64,000 nt of DNA from Candidatus Planktophila sp. GTDB lineage: Bacteria; Actinomycetota; Actinomycetes; Nanopelagicales; Nanopelagicaceae. Where the stretch lies: contig JAUSFN010000001.1 of the NCBI GenBank assembly GCA_030649935.1, positions 1 through 64,000 on the forward strand, read 5' to 3'. Below the pieces are notes generated by a model. It was given only the letters and a program-made list of their open reading frames with translations. It searched no databases and was not told the DNA's origin. A program made the translations under genes and the position numbers. This document shows positions 26,563 to 35,107 of the stretch, piece by piece; positions within the stretch are counted from its first letter, which is position 1; each line of letters opens with the position of its first letter.

Positions 26563-26973
26563 TTAAATGTCGCGTTCGTCCGGGTAGTCAGTTTGATAGC
26601 GAAACTCTTCAGTGTGCTCGATAGTAATTTCACGGTGTTCGATCGTTCCAAATTCGTCGATTTCTATTGAAATCTCGGTCGTCGTGAACTCCGTTAAAAC
26701 ATCAGTAGTAAATGCTCCGGCCATCTGAGTGTGAATCTGTTGAAATATCGAATCATGAAGATCTTCCGGTGCGGTTTCGCAGCATGTTCTGCGTAATACA
26801 TCTTGAATTAGACTGTGCATTTTCTTTTCATGAGCTAATTCAGCGCTGCAGTTAGGGCACTCAGAGAGATGAATTTCAATAGTGTGCACCATTGGCTGGT
26901 CGGTATTTCCTTCAAGTAAGAGAACAAAAGAGTTGAGAATTTGATTACATGGAACTACTTCAAATTGGTTCAT
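26563..26973 (-). CDS. rsrA: Zinc anti-sigma factor, RsrA-like
   Basis: RsrA holds SigR inactive and releases it when its zinc-binding cysteines are oxidised. The ZAS motif is HLSECPNC (H-x3-C-x2-C, about residues 35-42), with a further cysteine at residue 9 and a CC pair at 64-65. The protein is longer (136 residues) than typical RsrA because of an acidic, Thr/Glu-rich tail ([27 protein letters not shown]). Its ATG overlaps the sigR stop by four bases. Confidence 0.87.
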   Translation of the reverse strand: MNQFEVVPCNQILNSFVLLLEGNTDQPMVHTIEIHLSECPNCSAELAHEKKMHSLIQDVLRRTCCETAPEDLHDSIFQQIHTQMAGAFTTDVLTEFTTTEISIEIDEFGTIEHREITIEHTEEFRYQTDYPDERDI

Positions 26974-27605
26974 GGAGTTTCCTCCCGATTCGGCTCCAGT
27001 GCTTCAGGTGATTTGCTCGTTTTGACAGAGTAACCAAGATCCTTTGCATACTCAGTTAACCGTTCGCGAAGTTGTTTTCTTCCCCGGTGGAGTCTTGACA
27101 TGACGGTTCCGGCGGGTACACCCACAATTTCTGCAATCTCTTTATATGAAAAACCTTCTACATCGGCTAAATAGACAGCAATTCGAAACTCCTCAGGGAT
27201 TTCAATGAGCGCTCGTTTGATATCACTATCGGGAAGATTTTCAAGTGCTTCAACTTCAGCTGATTTTCCTAAGTTACTGGAGTGCGATGCGGCATCGGCT
27301 AACTGCCAATCTTCAATCTCTCCTCCAGAAATCTGAGGGCGACGCTGATCTTTACGGTAGGTATTAATAAAAGTCGTAGTTAAGACACGGTAGAGCCAAG
27401 CTTTTAAGTTTGTACCAGGTTCAAATTGGTGGAATGAGGCAAAGGCCTTGAGGTAGGTATCTTGGACTAAATCTTTAGCATCATGCGGATTTTTTGTGTA
27501 GCGAAGCGCTGCGGCATATAACTGGTTAGTAAAGACAAGGGCGTCACGTTCAAAGCGGATGGCACGATCCGCCGAGCTCTCTTTTACTAAATCAGTTGAT
27601 GTCAT
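26970..27605 (-). CDS. sigR: ECF RNA polymerase sigma factor SigR (thiol-oxidative stress)
   Basis: A group-IV sigma factor with region 2 ([26 protein letters not shown] and [19 protein letters not shown]) and region 4 ([34 protein letters not shown]), as in the SigR/SigH branch that drives thiol homeostasis genes. The 211-residue length fits. Immediate downstream pairing with a ZAS anti-sigma gene supports the call, as does the nearby aroA-rsgA-hisN run known from Streptomyces. I found no clear GGAAT-N18-GTT autoregulated promoter directly upstream, so it may be read with the SRAP gene 18 bases before it. Confidence 0.93.
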   Translation of the reverse strand: MTSTDLVKESSADRAIRFERDALVFTNQLYAAALRYTKNPHDAKDLVQDTYLKAFASFHQFEPGTNLKAWLYRVLTTTFINTYRKDQRRPQISGGEIEDWQLADAASHSSNLGKSAEVEALENLPDSDIKRALIEIPEEFRIAVYLADVEGFSYKEIAEIVGVPAGTVMSRLHRGRKQLRERLTEYAKDLGYSVKTSKSPEALEPNREETP

Positions 27606-27623
27606 CGCAGCAAAAGGCTATCG

Positions 27624-28355
27624 CTAAAAGAGGGTTTCTGGCTCTCCTAATTCGATGCCAGCCGTAAGTTCTTGCGTATTTTGTGCAACTGAATTGACGG
27701 CGCTAGATACGGGGTGGGCCACAACGATTGCCGCGGGGGATTCGACGATCATTAGCTCCTTGAGATTTTCAATAGAATTATTTCTCGGGTCAAGCCATTG
27801 GTTCCAACGTTCATGAGGCATGAAGACGGGCATCCTACTGTGAATTTCAGCCAACTCACCTTGTGCCTCTTGCGTAATAATTGAAGCGCTTTGAATTAAG
27901 TCGCCGCTAGGTGCTCTCCAACTACTCCAAATTCCAGCCAGGGGTAACTGTTTCCCATTTCGCGAAGTGATAAAGAAGGGCTGCTTTGGTGCAAACTTCC
28001 CCAAGGCAGTTGCCCATTCGTAGTAGCCCTCGGCGGGGATTAAACATCGAGTTGATCTAAATGCAGATCGAAAAGTTGGCTTTTCGTGAATCGATTCGCT
28101 GCGTGCATTTATAGCGCGCGATTGTGAGGTTTTTGCCTCATTGATTCCGGTGAGCCACGGTGCAATCAACCCCCACGAAACTGTGGCCAATGCATTTTTG
28201 GTGAAATCACTGGAATCAGCGCGAACTATATAAATGGGATTTGTCGGTGCAATATTCCAATTCGCTGGCAGGGATTGTTGTGGGGAGCTACCAGTAACTT
28301 CAAACTGCTCCATAAGTTCACGCATATCAGCAGACTGCGCATATCTACCACACAT
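27624..28355 (-). CDS. SRAP/HMCES-type abasic-site crosslinking protein (YedK-like)
   Basis: SRAP proteins bind abasic sites in single-stranded DNA and form a protective thiazolidine link through Cys2. Here Met-Cys-Gly-Arg-Tyr opens the protein, and the other conserved elements follow: NWNIAPTNP, AEGYYEW (catalytic glutamate) and EIHSRMPVFM (histidine). The 243-residue length is normal. It is divergent from aroA with 22 bases between starts, and just upstream of sigR in the same direction. Confidence 0.92.
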   Translation of the reverse strand: MCGRYAQSADMRELMEQFEVTGSSPQQSLPANWNIAPTNPIYIVRADSSDFTKNALATVSWGLIAPWLTGINEAKTSQSRAINARSESIHEKPTFRSAFRSTRCLIPAEGYYEWATALGKFAPKQPFFITSRNGKQLPLAGIWSSWRAPSGDLIQSASIITQEAQGELAEIHSRMPVFMPHERWNQWLDPRNNSIENLKELMIVESPAAIVVAHPVSSAVNSVAQNTQELTAGIELGEPETLF

Positions 28356-28365
28356 ATGGAAAGGA

Positions 28366-28371
28366 TAGACT
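28366..28371 (+). promoter_or_regulatory. Candidate -10 of a leaderless aroA transcript
   Basis: TAGACT lies six bases before the aroA ATG and fits the actinobacterial TAnnnT -10. A transcript would start at or next to the start codon, which agrees with the lack of a ribosome site. Confidence 0.45.
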
Positions 28372-28377
28372 TAATCA

Positions 28378-29682
28378 ATGAATCTTAACGACGCCCACTG
28401 GCCCGCGATATTTCGCGGAACAAAACCAGTAGATATTTCTGTCGTTATTCCAGGATCTAAATCCGTTACAAATCGCGCCTTAATCCTGGCGGCCCAAGCC
28501 AATAGCCCATCGACATTGCGACGTCCTCTGGTCTCTCGAGACAGCGAGCTCATGGTTCAAGGCTTACAAGCTCTGGGGATTGGAATCGTCGAGCAGGATG
28601 GGATTGTAAATGGATTACCTGAGTATCAGTTAACCCTTACTCCCGCAGCGATGAGCGGTCCAGCCAGAATTGACGTTGGAAATGCCGGAACAGTAATGCG
28701 TTTTTTACCACCGCTTGCAGCTCTAGCAACTGGTGAAATCTCCTTTGACGGTGATTCACGCTCTCATGAACGACCACTTGCTCCACTCATTAAAGCCCTT
28801 GAACACATCGGTGTTTCAATTGAGCACGAGGGCCGATATGGCTTGCCACTTACACTCCACGGCACAGGCGCAGTCCGCGGCGGGGAAGTCACGATTGATG
28901 CAAGTGCATCTAGTCAGTTCCTATCTGCATTGTTATTAGTTGCTCCGAGTTTTACCGATGGAATTACCGTGACACATAAGGGTGACAAACTTCCGTCGAT
29001 GCCGCATATCGAAATGAGCGTTGCTATGTTACGTGGATTTGGTGCAACGGTTGTTGTTAATGAAGATGCTAATAGTTGGAGAGTTTTGCCTGGCGCACTC
29101 CATGGCTGTGAGTTAGTAGTAGAACCCGATCTTTCAAATGCCGCGCCATTTCTTTCAATTGCCATGCTCTGTGGTGGAAGCATCACAATTGCAGATTGGC
29201 CAGAAGAGACAACACAACCTGGAGATCAATTACGCTCAATTCTTTCTCGAATGGGCGCGCAGATTTCGATGAATGATGCGGGTTTAACGCTGACAGGCAC
29301 AGGAATTATTCATGGAATCGATATTGACTTGCATGACGTTGGTGAACTCACACCATCAATCGCAGCCCTTGCTGTTTTCGCAGATTCTCCGTCGCATCTT
29401 CGCGGAATTGGCCATTTACGTTCGCATGAAACCGATCGTTTAAGTGCATTAACACGTGAAATAAATTCTTTAGGCGGAAATGTTGAGGAACATAAAGACT
29501 CTCTTCATATAACCCCTGCGCCATTGCATGGCGGTGTTTTTCATACCTATGATGATCATCGATTAGCAACGGCGGGGGCTGTGATTGGATTAGTTGTCCC
29601 CGGAATAGAAGTCGAGAATATTGCCACTACTGGTAAAACTCTCCCAGATTTTCCTGGTCTCTGGAAATCACTTCTTGATTGA
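28378..29682 (+). CDS. aroA: 3-phosphoshikimate 1-carboxyvinyltransferase (EPSP synthase)
   Basis: The shikimate-pathway enzyme that joins PEP to shikimate-3-phosphate. Conserved elements: PGSKSVTNRALILAA (about residues 26-40), VGNAGTVMRFLPPLA (about 100), DSRSHERPLAPLIKAL, the substrate-binding SSQFLSALLLVAP, and HETDRLSALTREI near the C-terminus. The 434-residue length is standard. It heads a run with rsgA and hisN, with 19- and 12-base gaps, the same order as in Streptomyces and mycobacteria. Confidence 0.96.
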   Translation: MNLNDAHWPAIFRGTKPVDISVVIPGSKSVTNRALILAAQANSPSTLRRPLVSRDSELMVQGLQALGIGIVEQDGIVNGLPEYQLTLTPAAMSGPARIDVGNAGTVMRFLPPLAALATGEISFDGDSRSHERPLAPLIKALEHIGVSIEHEGRYGLPLTLHGTGAVRGGEVTIDASASSQFLSALLLVAPSFTDGITVTHKGDKLPSMPHIEMSVAMLRGFGATVVVNEDANSWRVLPGALHGCELVVEPDLSNAAPFLSIAMLCGGSITIADWPEETTQPGDQLRSILSRMGAQISMNDAGLTLTGTGIIHGIDIDLHDVGELTPSIAALAVFADSPSHLRGIGHLRSHETDRLSALTREINSLGGNVEEHKDSLHITPAPLHGGVFHTYDDHRLATAGAVIGLVVPGIEVENIATTGKTLPDFPGLWKSLLD

Positions 29683-29701
29683 GATTGTGAATAAGTAAGC
29701 G

Positions 29702-30724
29702 ATGGTTCCACGCGAATACGATGAGTCCGATGCTCGCATTAGAGCAGCGCGCAGTAGCCGTCCGCGCAGTAAAGATCGTCCACAGCACAACGATGCAATA
29801 TCAGCCTTGGTTACTACCGTTGATAGAGGTCGACAGACATGCATCACCGATAATGGTGTAGTTATTACCGCGATGCGTGCCCGAGAACTCGGTCCAAAGT
29901 CCGTGGTAGTCGGTGATGTTGTTTCTATTGTTGGTGACGTTAGTGGTAAGCAAGGAAGCTTGGCACGCATTGTTGGCGTTCAAGAGAGGCGTAACTCACT
30001 TAGTCGCACCGTTGATGATTCAGCTCAAGTAGAGCGAACAATTGTTGCAAATATTGATCAACTTGTAATCGTAGTCGCCGCTACTAACCCCGAACCACGC
30101 CGAGGATTAATCGATCGTTTCTTGGTTTCAGCTTTTACTGAGGGGATTTCACCTAAGTTAGTAGTTACTAAGACTGATCTTGGCACTGTTCCAGAGTTTT
30201 TATCGGAGTATTCAAAGTTGGGTGTTGAAATTCTGCATATGGCCTTAAAAAGTGAGTCAAGTGAAAGTGATTTAAAAGCCTTACACTCAATGCTCGAAGG
30301 AAAAATCTCTGTTTTAGTTGGCCATTCAGGTGTTGGAAAGTCGACTCTAATAAATGCATTAGTACCTAAAGCTGATCGTTTAACTGGAGATGTAAATGCC
30401 GCTACTGGTCGCGGTCGACATACCTCATCTAGCGCCATCGCTCTTCCACTTGCCGATAGCGATGGATGGATAATCGATACCCCGGGAATCCGAGCCTTTG
30501 GTCTTTCGCATATTGATACACATCGCATAGTCGATGCTTTTACCGATTTATCAGAAGTTGCTGCAAATTGTCTTTCAAACTGCTCGCATTCAGAGAGTTC
30601 TTGCTCACTCGATGCGTGGGCCGCCCCTAATGGCGTCGTGGATCTCGAGCGAACTGCACGTTTAGCAAGCCTGCGCTCATTACTGGCAGTAAAAGAGCAA
30701 CCGATTGAGAGTATTGAGGATTAG
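29702..30724 (+). CDS. rsgA: Ribosome small subunit-dependent GTPase A
   Basis: RsgA is a circularly permuted GTPase that checks 30S maturation. An OB-fold (about residues 30-100) precedes the permuted G domain, with G4 VTKTD, G1 GHSGVGKSTLINAL (about 205) and G3 DTPGIRAFGL. A C-terminal zinc region follows, CLSNCSHSESSC. All elements are intact at 340 residues. It lies 19 bases after aroA. Confidence 0.95.
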   Translation: MVPREYDESDARIRAARSSRPRSKDRPQHNDAISALVTTVDRGRQTCITDNGVVITAMRARELGPKSVVVGDVVSIVGDVSGKQGSLARIVGVQERRNSLSRTVDDSAQVERTIVANIDQLVIVVAATNPEPRRGLIDRFLVSAFTEGISPKLVVTKTDLGTVPEFLSEYSKLGVEILHMALKSESSESDLKALHSMLEGKISVLVGHSGVGKSTLINALVPKADRLTGDVNAATGRGRHTSSSAIALPLADSDGWIIDTPGIRAFGLSHIDTHRIVDAFTDLSEVAANCLSNCSHSESSCSLDAWAAPNGVVDLERTARLASLRSLLAVKEQPIESIED

Positions 30725-30736
30725 GATTCAAGCATT

Positions 30737-31546
30737 ATGGTTATGAATTCAGAGCAATACGTCGATGATTTAGCTCTGGCCCATCTGCTCGCAGACATCG
30801 CAGACTCGATTGCGATTGAGAGATATCAAGCTTTGGATTTAGTGATCACAACAAAGCCAGATAACACACCTGTTACCGATGCTGACCGCGCCGTAGAAAC
30901 TGCGATTCGACAAGCAATTGCTACACATCGCCCTGATGATGGACTGCTAGGTGAAGAGTTCGGTAGTGATTTCACCGGAGCAAAGCGCTTTTGGGTAATC
31001 GATCCCATCGACGGCACTCAAAACTTTATGCGAGGTGTACCCACATGGGCATGCCTAATTGCATTAGTTGAAGTTGCAGATGATGGAAGTCAAAGAGTGG
31101 TTGTTGGAGTAGCAAGCGCACCGGCCTTATCGCGTAGGTGGTTTGCTTCACAAGGAAAGGGATCATTTGTCACATTCAACGGAAATACCAAAAAGAATTC
31201 AGTCTCACGCGTGGCATCTTTAACAGATGCATCAATTGCATACTCGGATTTCAAACACTTCGAAGATCGACTTGAAGCATTTCAAAAGATGCTTGCTGCC
31301 GCTTGGCGAACTCGAGGCATGGGTGATTTCTGGTCGCATATGCTAGTCGCAGAAGGTGCAGTTGATGTGGCGATCGAACCTAGCTTGGCTGTATGGGACA
31401 TGGCCGCTTTGGACATAATAGTTCGCGAAGCTGGCGGGGCATTTACGAATGTGAGTGGTAAATCAGGTCCATTCGGGGGTAGTGGAGTGTCAACTAACGG
31501 AATCCTACATAATGCAGTCATTAATGGAATAAATCCGAGCAAATAA
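30737..31546 (+). CDS. hisN: Histidinol-phosphatase, inositol monophosphatase family
   Basis: A magnesium-dependent phosphatase of 269 residues with the IMPase motifs GEEFGSD, VIDPIDGTQNF (metal-binding D-P-x-D-G-T) and VWDMAALDIIVREAGG. The context aroA-rsgA-hisN matches the actinobacterial histidinol-phosphatase HisN rather than a general inositol phosphatase. It would therefore catalyse the penultimate step of histidine synthesis. The start may be 30737 or the ATG two codons later. Confidence 0.88.
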   Translation: MVMNSEQYVDDLALAHLLADIADSIAIERYQALDLVITTKPDNTPVTDADRAVETAIRQAIATHRPDDGLLGEEFGSDFTGAKRFWVIDPIDGTQNFMRGVPTWACLIALVEVADDGSQRVVVGVASAPALSRRWFASQGKGSFVTFNGNTKKNSVSRVASLTDASIAYSDFKHFEDRLEAFQKMLAAAWRTRGMGDFWSHMLVAEGAVDVAIEPSLAVWDMAALDIIVREAGGAFTNVSGKSGPFGGSGVSTNGILHNAVINGINPSK

Positions 31547-31599
31547 GTGCTGTACCTAATGAAAGAGTTTCAGAGGGTTTGGCGGAGAGAAGTGAATCT

Positions 31600-33843
31600 A
31601 TGAGTACAGTGTTAGAGCCAACAACTTTATCGATCGACGGTATGACCTGTTCATCATGCGTGAATACAGTCGAGAAGGCGCTCAATGCTGTAGAAGGCGT
31701 GAGTGCGACTATTAATTTTGCTACTGAGACCGCACACATCTTGGCTCCGGCCGATATGGACATGAAAGAGCTCATTAGAACCGTTGAGAAAGCTGGATAT
31801 AAGGCAGCGCTCTTACAAGATGGTCAATCAATAACGTTGCACAGTAAAAAATCGGCGCGTGCTCTATTTTTTGCCTTTATTTTTGCAGTTCCTGCCGTTG
31901 CGATCTCAATGGTTATGAGTTGGCACCACCAAATTGATATGTGGGTCCTTGATTCTCTCGACTACTTTGGCCTACCTCATCCGCTGTATTCAGCAACGGC
32001 GTGGGTGGTTATTGCTTTAAGCACGCCCGTAGTCCTGTTTGTTGCATGGCCGATTCACCGAGCCGCACTTCGCAATTTGAAACATCCGACTATGGATAAT
32101 TTGATGTCACTCGGTTCACTGTCGGCCTTTGCCTGGTCAATTTATGCAAACTCAACTGGCGAAGGCGATGTATATACCGAAGTTGCTGCAGGAGTTCTCT
32201 TCTTCGTAATTCTCGGCCGCTACTTAGAAACGCGCGCCAAGTCGCGCGCAGGTGCAGCACTCTCCTCACTTCTAGCCCTTGGTAGTAAAGAGGTAACGAT
32301 AATTCGAGAAGGATTGCCTGTAATTATTCCAATTGATGAACTCGAAATCGGTGATGAGTTCGAAGCACTTCCGGGGGCACGCATTGCAACGGATGGAATT
32401 GTCATTAAAGGTGAAAGTGCAGTCGACAACTCAATGCTTACAGGTGAATCGAAACCAGTGGATGTTCGTCCTGGCTCTTTAGTCGTCGGAGCCTCTGTAA
32501 ATCACAATGGACGCTTAATCATACGAGCAACAAGAATTGGCAGCGATACCGAGCTAGCGCGCATCACGGCAATGGTAATCAGTGCTCAAGGCACAAAGGC
32601 TCCTATTCAACGCCTAGCCGATCGAATCAGTGCAGTATTCGTTCCAATTGTGACATTAATGTCAATCGGAACATTTCTTGGTTGGTATTACACCGATCAC
32701 TCACTTACTCGCTCCCTCTCTGTAGCAATCACTGTTTTAGTCATCGCCTGCCCATGCGCACTTGGTTTAGCCACTCCTGTCGCCCTTCTTGTTGCATCTG
32801 GTCGCGGGGCGCAGCGCGGAATAGTTTTACGTGAACCACGAGTTTTAGAGGTTGCTCGTATAGTGGACACTGTTGTATTTGATAAGACTGGAACTCTGAC
32901 GCAGGGGGTAATGAATCTCCAAGAGGTTACGGTCTCTACTACTGCAGGTGCCGTACTGGGAAGCTCTTTTTCTGCACTAATGAGCGAGGAAGCAATTCTC
33001 TCGTCGGCTTTAGCTATTGAAACTCAGAACTCTCACCCAGTCGCCCTGGCAATTGTGCGATATGCACTTGGGAAAGGCGCGCGCTCCTACGAGGTTAGTG
33101 AGTTTGCCGTAACGCCAGGTTCTGGTGCTGCCGGTCGAGTACACATCGGAGATCACTCTCCGGTTGTACTCATTGGTTCACCCGCTGCCGTTGCACATAG
33201 CAGCACTGATTTTCACCCCGAAATAAAATTAGCTATCGCGCGAGGACAAGAGGCTGGACTTACAGTTTCAGTTCTTGCTTGGGACGGTGTTGCTTTAGCG
33301 GTATTTACCGTGGGCGATCAATTAAAAGAAGATGCCGCAGCAACGGTTACGGCTCTGCGCGAAATGGGAATAACACCCTGGCTCGTGACTGGGGACAGCG
33401 CACAAGTCGCCGCTTCAGTTGCAACAACTGTAGGAATTGATAGCGCCCACGTTGTTTCTTCGGCACTGCCTGAAACGAAGCATGAAATAGTTGAGCGGTT
33501 TAAATCAGAGGGACGTTGCGTTTTAATGATCGGCGATGGCATCAACGATGCTGCAGCGCTAACGGCCGCTAATTTATCAATGGCAATGGGAACAGGCACT
33601 GATACTGCGATTTCATCGGCCGATATAACTCTTATGAACTCTGGCCTGGGCAGTGTTATTGACGCACTTAAGTTAGCTAAGAAGACGTTAAGGATCATCC
33701 ATTTGAATATGGGCTGGGCTTTAATCTATAACGTGATTGGCCTGCCAATAGCCGCGCTCGGTTTACTTCGACCAATTTACGCCGCTGGCGCTATGGCTTT
33801 GTCTTCTCTCTTTGTAGTAACAAACTCACTTCGAATTAAATAA
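31600..33843 (+). CDS. copA: Copper-translocating P1B-type ATPase
   Basis: A Cu+ export ATPase of 747 residues: one N-terminal HMA domain with GMTCSSC, eight membrane helices, the TGES actuator loop (MLTGESKPV), the intramembrane copper site CPCALGLATP, the phosphorylation site DKTGTLT, the HP motif and the hinge GDGINDAAAL. I prefer the ATG at 31600, which follows GGAGAG, over the TTG at 31579. No chaperone or CsoR regulator is adjacent. Its stop abuts the stop of the convergent lipoprotein gene with no spacer. Confidence 0.94.
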   Translation: MSTVLEPTTLSIDGMTCSSCVNTVEKALNAVEGVSATINFATETAHILAPADMDMKELIRTVEKAGYKAALLQDGQSITLHSKKSARALFFAFIFAVPAVAISMVMSWHHQIDMWVLDSLDYFGLPHPLYSATAWVVIALSTPVVLFVAWPIHRAALRNLKHPTMDNLMSLGSLSAFAWSIYANSTGEGDVYTEVAAGVLFFVILGRYLETRAKSRAGAALSSLLALGSKEVTIIREGLPVIIPIDELEIGDEFEALPGARIATDGIVIKGESAVDNSMLTGESKPVDVRPGSLVVGASVNHNGRLIIRATRIGSDTELARITAMVISAQGTKAPIQRLADRISAVFVPIVTLMSIGTFLGWYYTDHSLTRSLSVAITVLVIACPCALGLATPVALLVASGRGAQRGIVLREPRVLEVARIVDTVVFDKTGTLTQGVMNLQEVTVSTTAGAVLGSSFSALMSEEAILSSALAIETQNSHPVALAIVRYALGKGARSYEVSEFAVTPGSGAAGRVHIGDHSPVVLIGSPAAVAHSSTDFHPEIKLAIARGQEAGLTVSVLAWDGVALAVFTVGDQLKEDAAATVTALREMGITPWLVTGDSAQVAASVATTVGIDSAHVVSSALPETKHEIVERFKSEGRCVLMIGDGINDAAALTAANLSMAMGTGTDTAISSADITLMNSGLGSVIDALKLAKKTLRIIHLNMGWALIYNVIGLPIAALGLLRPIYAAGAMALSSLFVVTNSLRIK

Positions 33844-33851
33844 TTATTTAA
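33836..33851. repeat. 16-bp perfect palindrome over abutting stop codons
   Basis: TTAAATAATTATTTAA contains the TAA of copA and the TAA of the convergent lipoprotein gene. There is no intergenic DNA between these genes, so any transcript boundary signal must lie in the coding ends. Confidence 0.7.
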
Positions 33852-34683
33852 GTATCACGTTCTTTGTGTCTTGTGCAACGAGTGATCCATCTTTTGCTGA
33901 ATACTCCATTGCAAAAAATTGATAGGTGCCTGGTTTGAGATTTTCAATTGAGACGCTCCAGGGTTTCCACGCTGGTGCCGCCTCTAACGCCGTTGTTGAC
34001 CCCTGTTGTATTAAAACTCCATCTTTGAATACTTTCCAAACGACGTTAGCCTCAAAAGTCGAAGCCATTCCATTAAGTGTGAATCCCTTAGCGGCAACGC
34101 TCTGATTCTCAGCCGGTGAGGTAATCCAAATCGGTGCAAGTACTTCGTATGTGAGGCCTCGCGAGAAAGGTTGAGTTGCATCCATGTGACCTGCAAGGGA
34201 TTCTATTTTCTTTCCATCGACTGTGAGCGAAATTTTCTTAACTGTCGTGTCCGCGGCTGTTGCTGTCCAGATCAATTGAGCAATGGCTAATGATTCTGCT
34301 TCGCTTCCAAGATTGAGTTTAGGGAAGGACAGATCAACTATTGCTAAATCGCCACTTATGGTTACGGAATTTATAGTCGTGCCTAAAGGCCAGAGTGAGA
34401 CATAATCAGAATCAGTGGGTTGTTGTGAAACAAGTTGTCGCAAGGCGGCAGTAATCGCATCTGGGGCCGGATTAGCTCTTACAAACTCACGGTAAAGACG
34501 GAACCCTCTGGAAGTATCGGCTACCCAATACTGAGCCAATGCCTTTGTACTTATTGTTGAAGATGCTGAAGGAGTTGGAGTGAAATCATTAGATGGCATT
34601 GAAGACTGACCACATCCGCTAAGGCCAAGTGAGATTATGACCCCAGCAATTGCAGCTAACATTAAAACTCTTCGATTCTTCAT
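33844..34683 (-). CDS. GerMN-domain lipoprotein with Gmad2 domain
   Basis: The N-terminus is a lipoprotein signal peptide with lipobox LSGC at about residue 25. A GerMN domain follows (AQYWVADTSRGFRLYREFV, SLWPLGTTINSVTISGDLAIVDLSF), then an Ig-like Gmad2 domain (ITSPAENQSVAAKGFTLNGMAS). Proteins of this layout are cell-surface lipoproteins in actinobacteria; LpqB also has a GerMN domain, but it is longer and sits beside mtrAB. The exact role is unknown. Confidence 0.82.
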   Translation of the reverse strand: MKNRRVLMLAAIAGVIISLGLSGCGQSSMPSNDFTPTPSASSTISTKALAQYWVADTSRGFRLYREFVRANPAPDAITAALRQLVSQQPTDSDYVSLWPLGTTINSVTISGDLAIVDLSFPKLNLGSEAESLAIAQLIWTATAADTTVKKISLTVDGKKIESLAGHMDATQPFSRGLTYEVLAPIWITSPAENQSVAAKGFTLNGMASTFEANVVWKVFKDGVLIQQGSTTALEAAPAWKPWSVSIENLKPGTYQFFAMEYSAKDGSLVAQDTKNVILK

Positions 34684-34898
34684 AATCCCATTCTCCCTCT
34701 TACTGCGGCTTTTAGGTCAAGAGATTGTAGGGAGATCTCTCATCGCCCAACGAGCAACAAAAAAGCGCTCACTACCTGGCACGATAAAACGCGCTTAATG
34801 CACTGGAAAGAGAAAATCTCGCAAGTGGAGAAGCGGAGAAATTTTACAAAACACAAATTTCGTAGCAATCCACTGCGAGATTTTCGATCTCTTCGATT

Positions 34899-34975
<77 letters not shown>

Positions 34976-35107
34976 TCGGTATCGGCAATCTTAGGCGTTG
35001 AATAGGTAAAGACCAAATCCATGAATCAATACCCATGGAAATGCTCTTTATCTCGCACTCTTTTTAGAAGATATTTGGCTTTAGTTGATATTTAAACCAT
35101 CACTTTT

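Noticed and set aside
27606-28360. SigR-dependent autoregulatory promoter upstream of sigR
   Set aside because: I looked for GGAAT-N18-GTT on the minus strand near sigR and the SRAP gene and found no convincing match.
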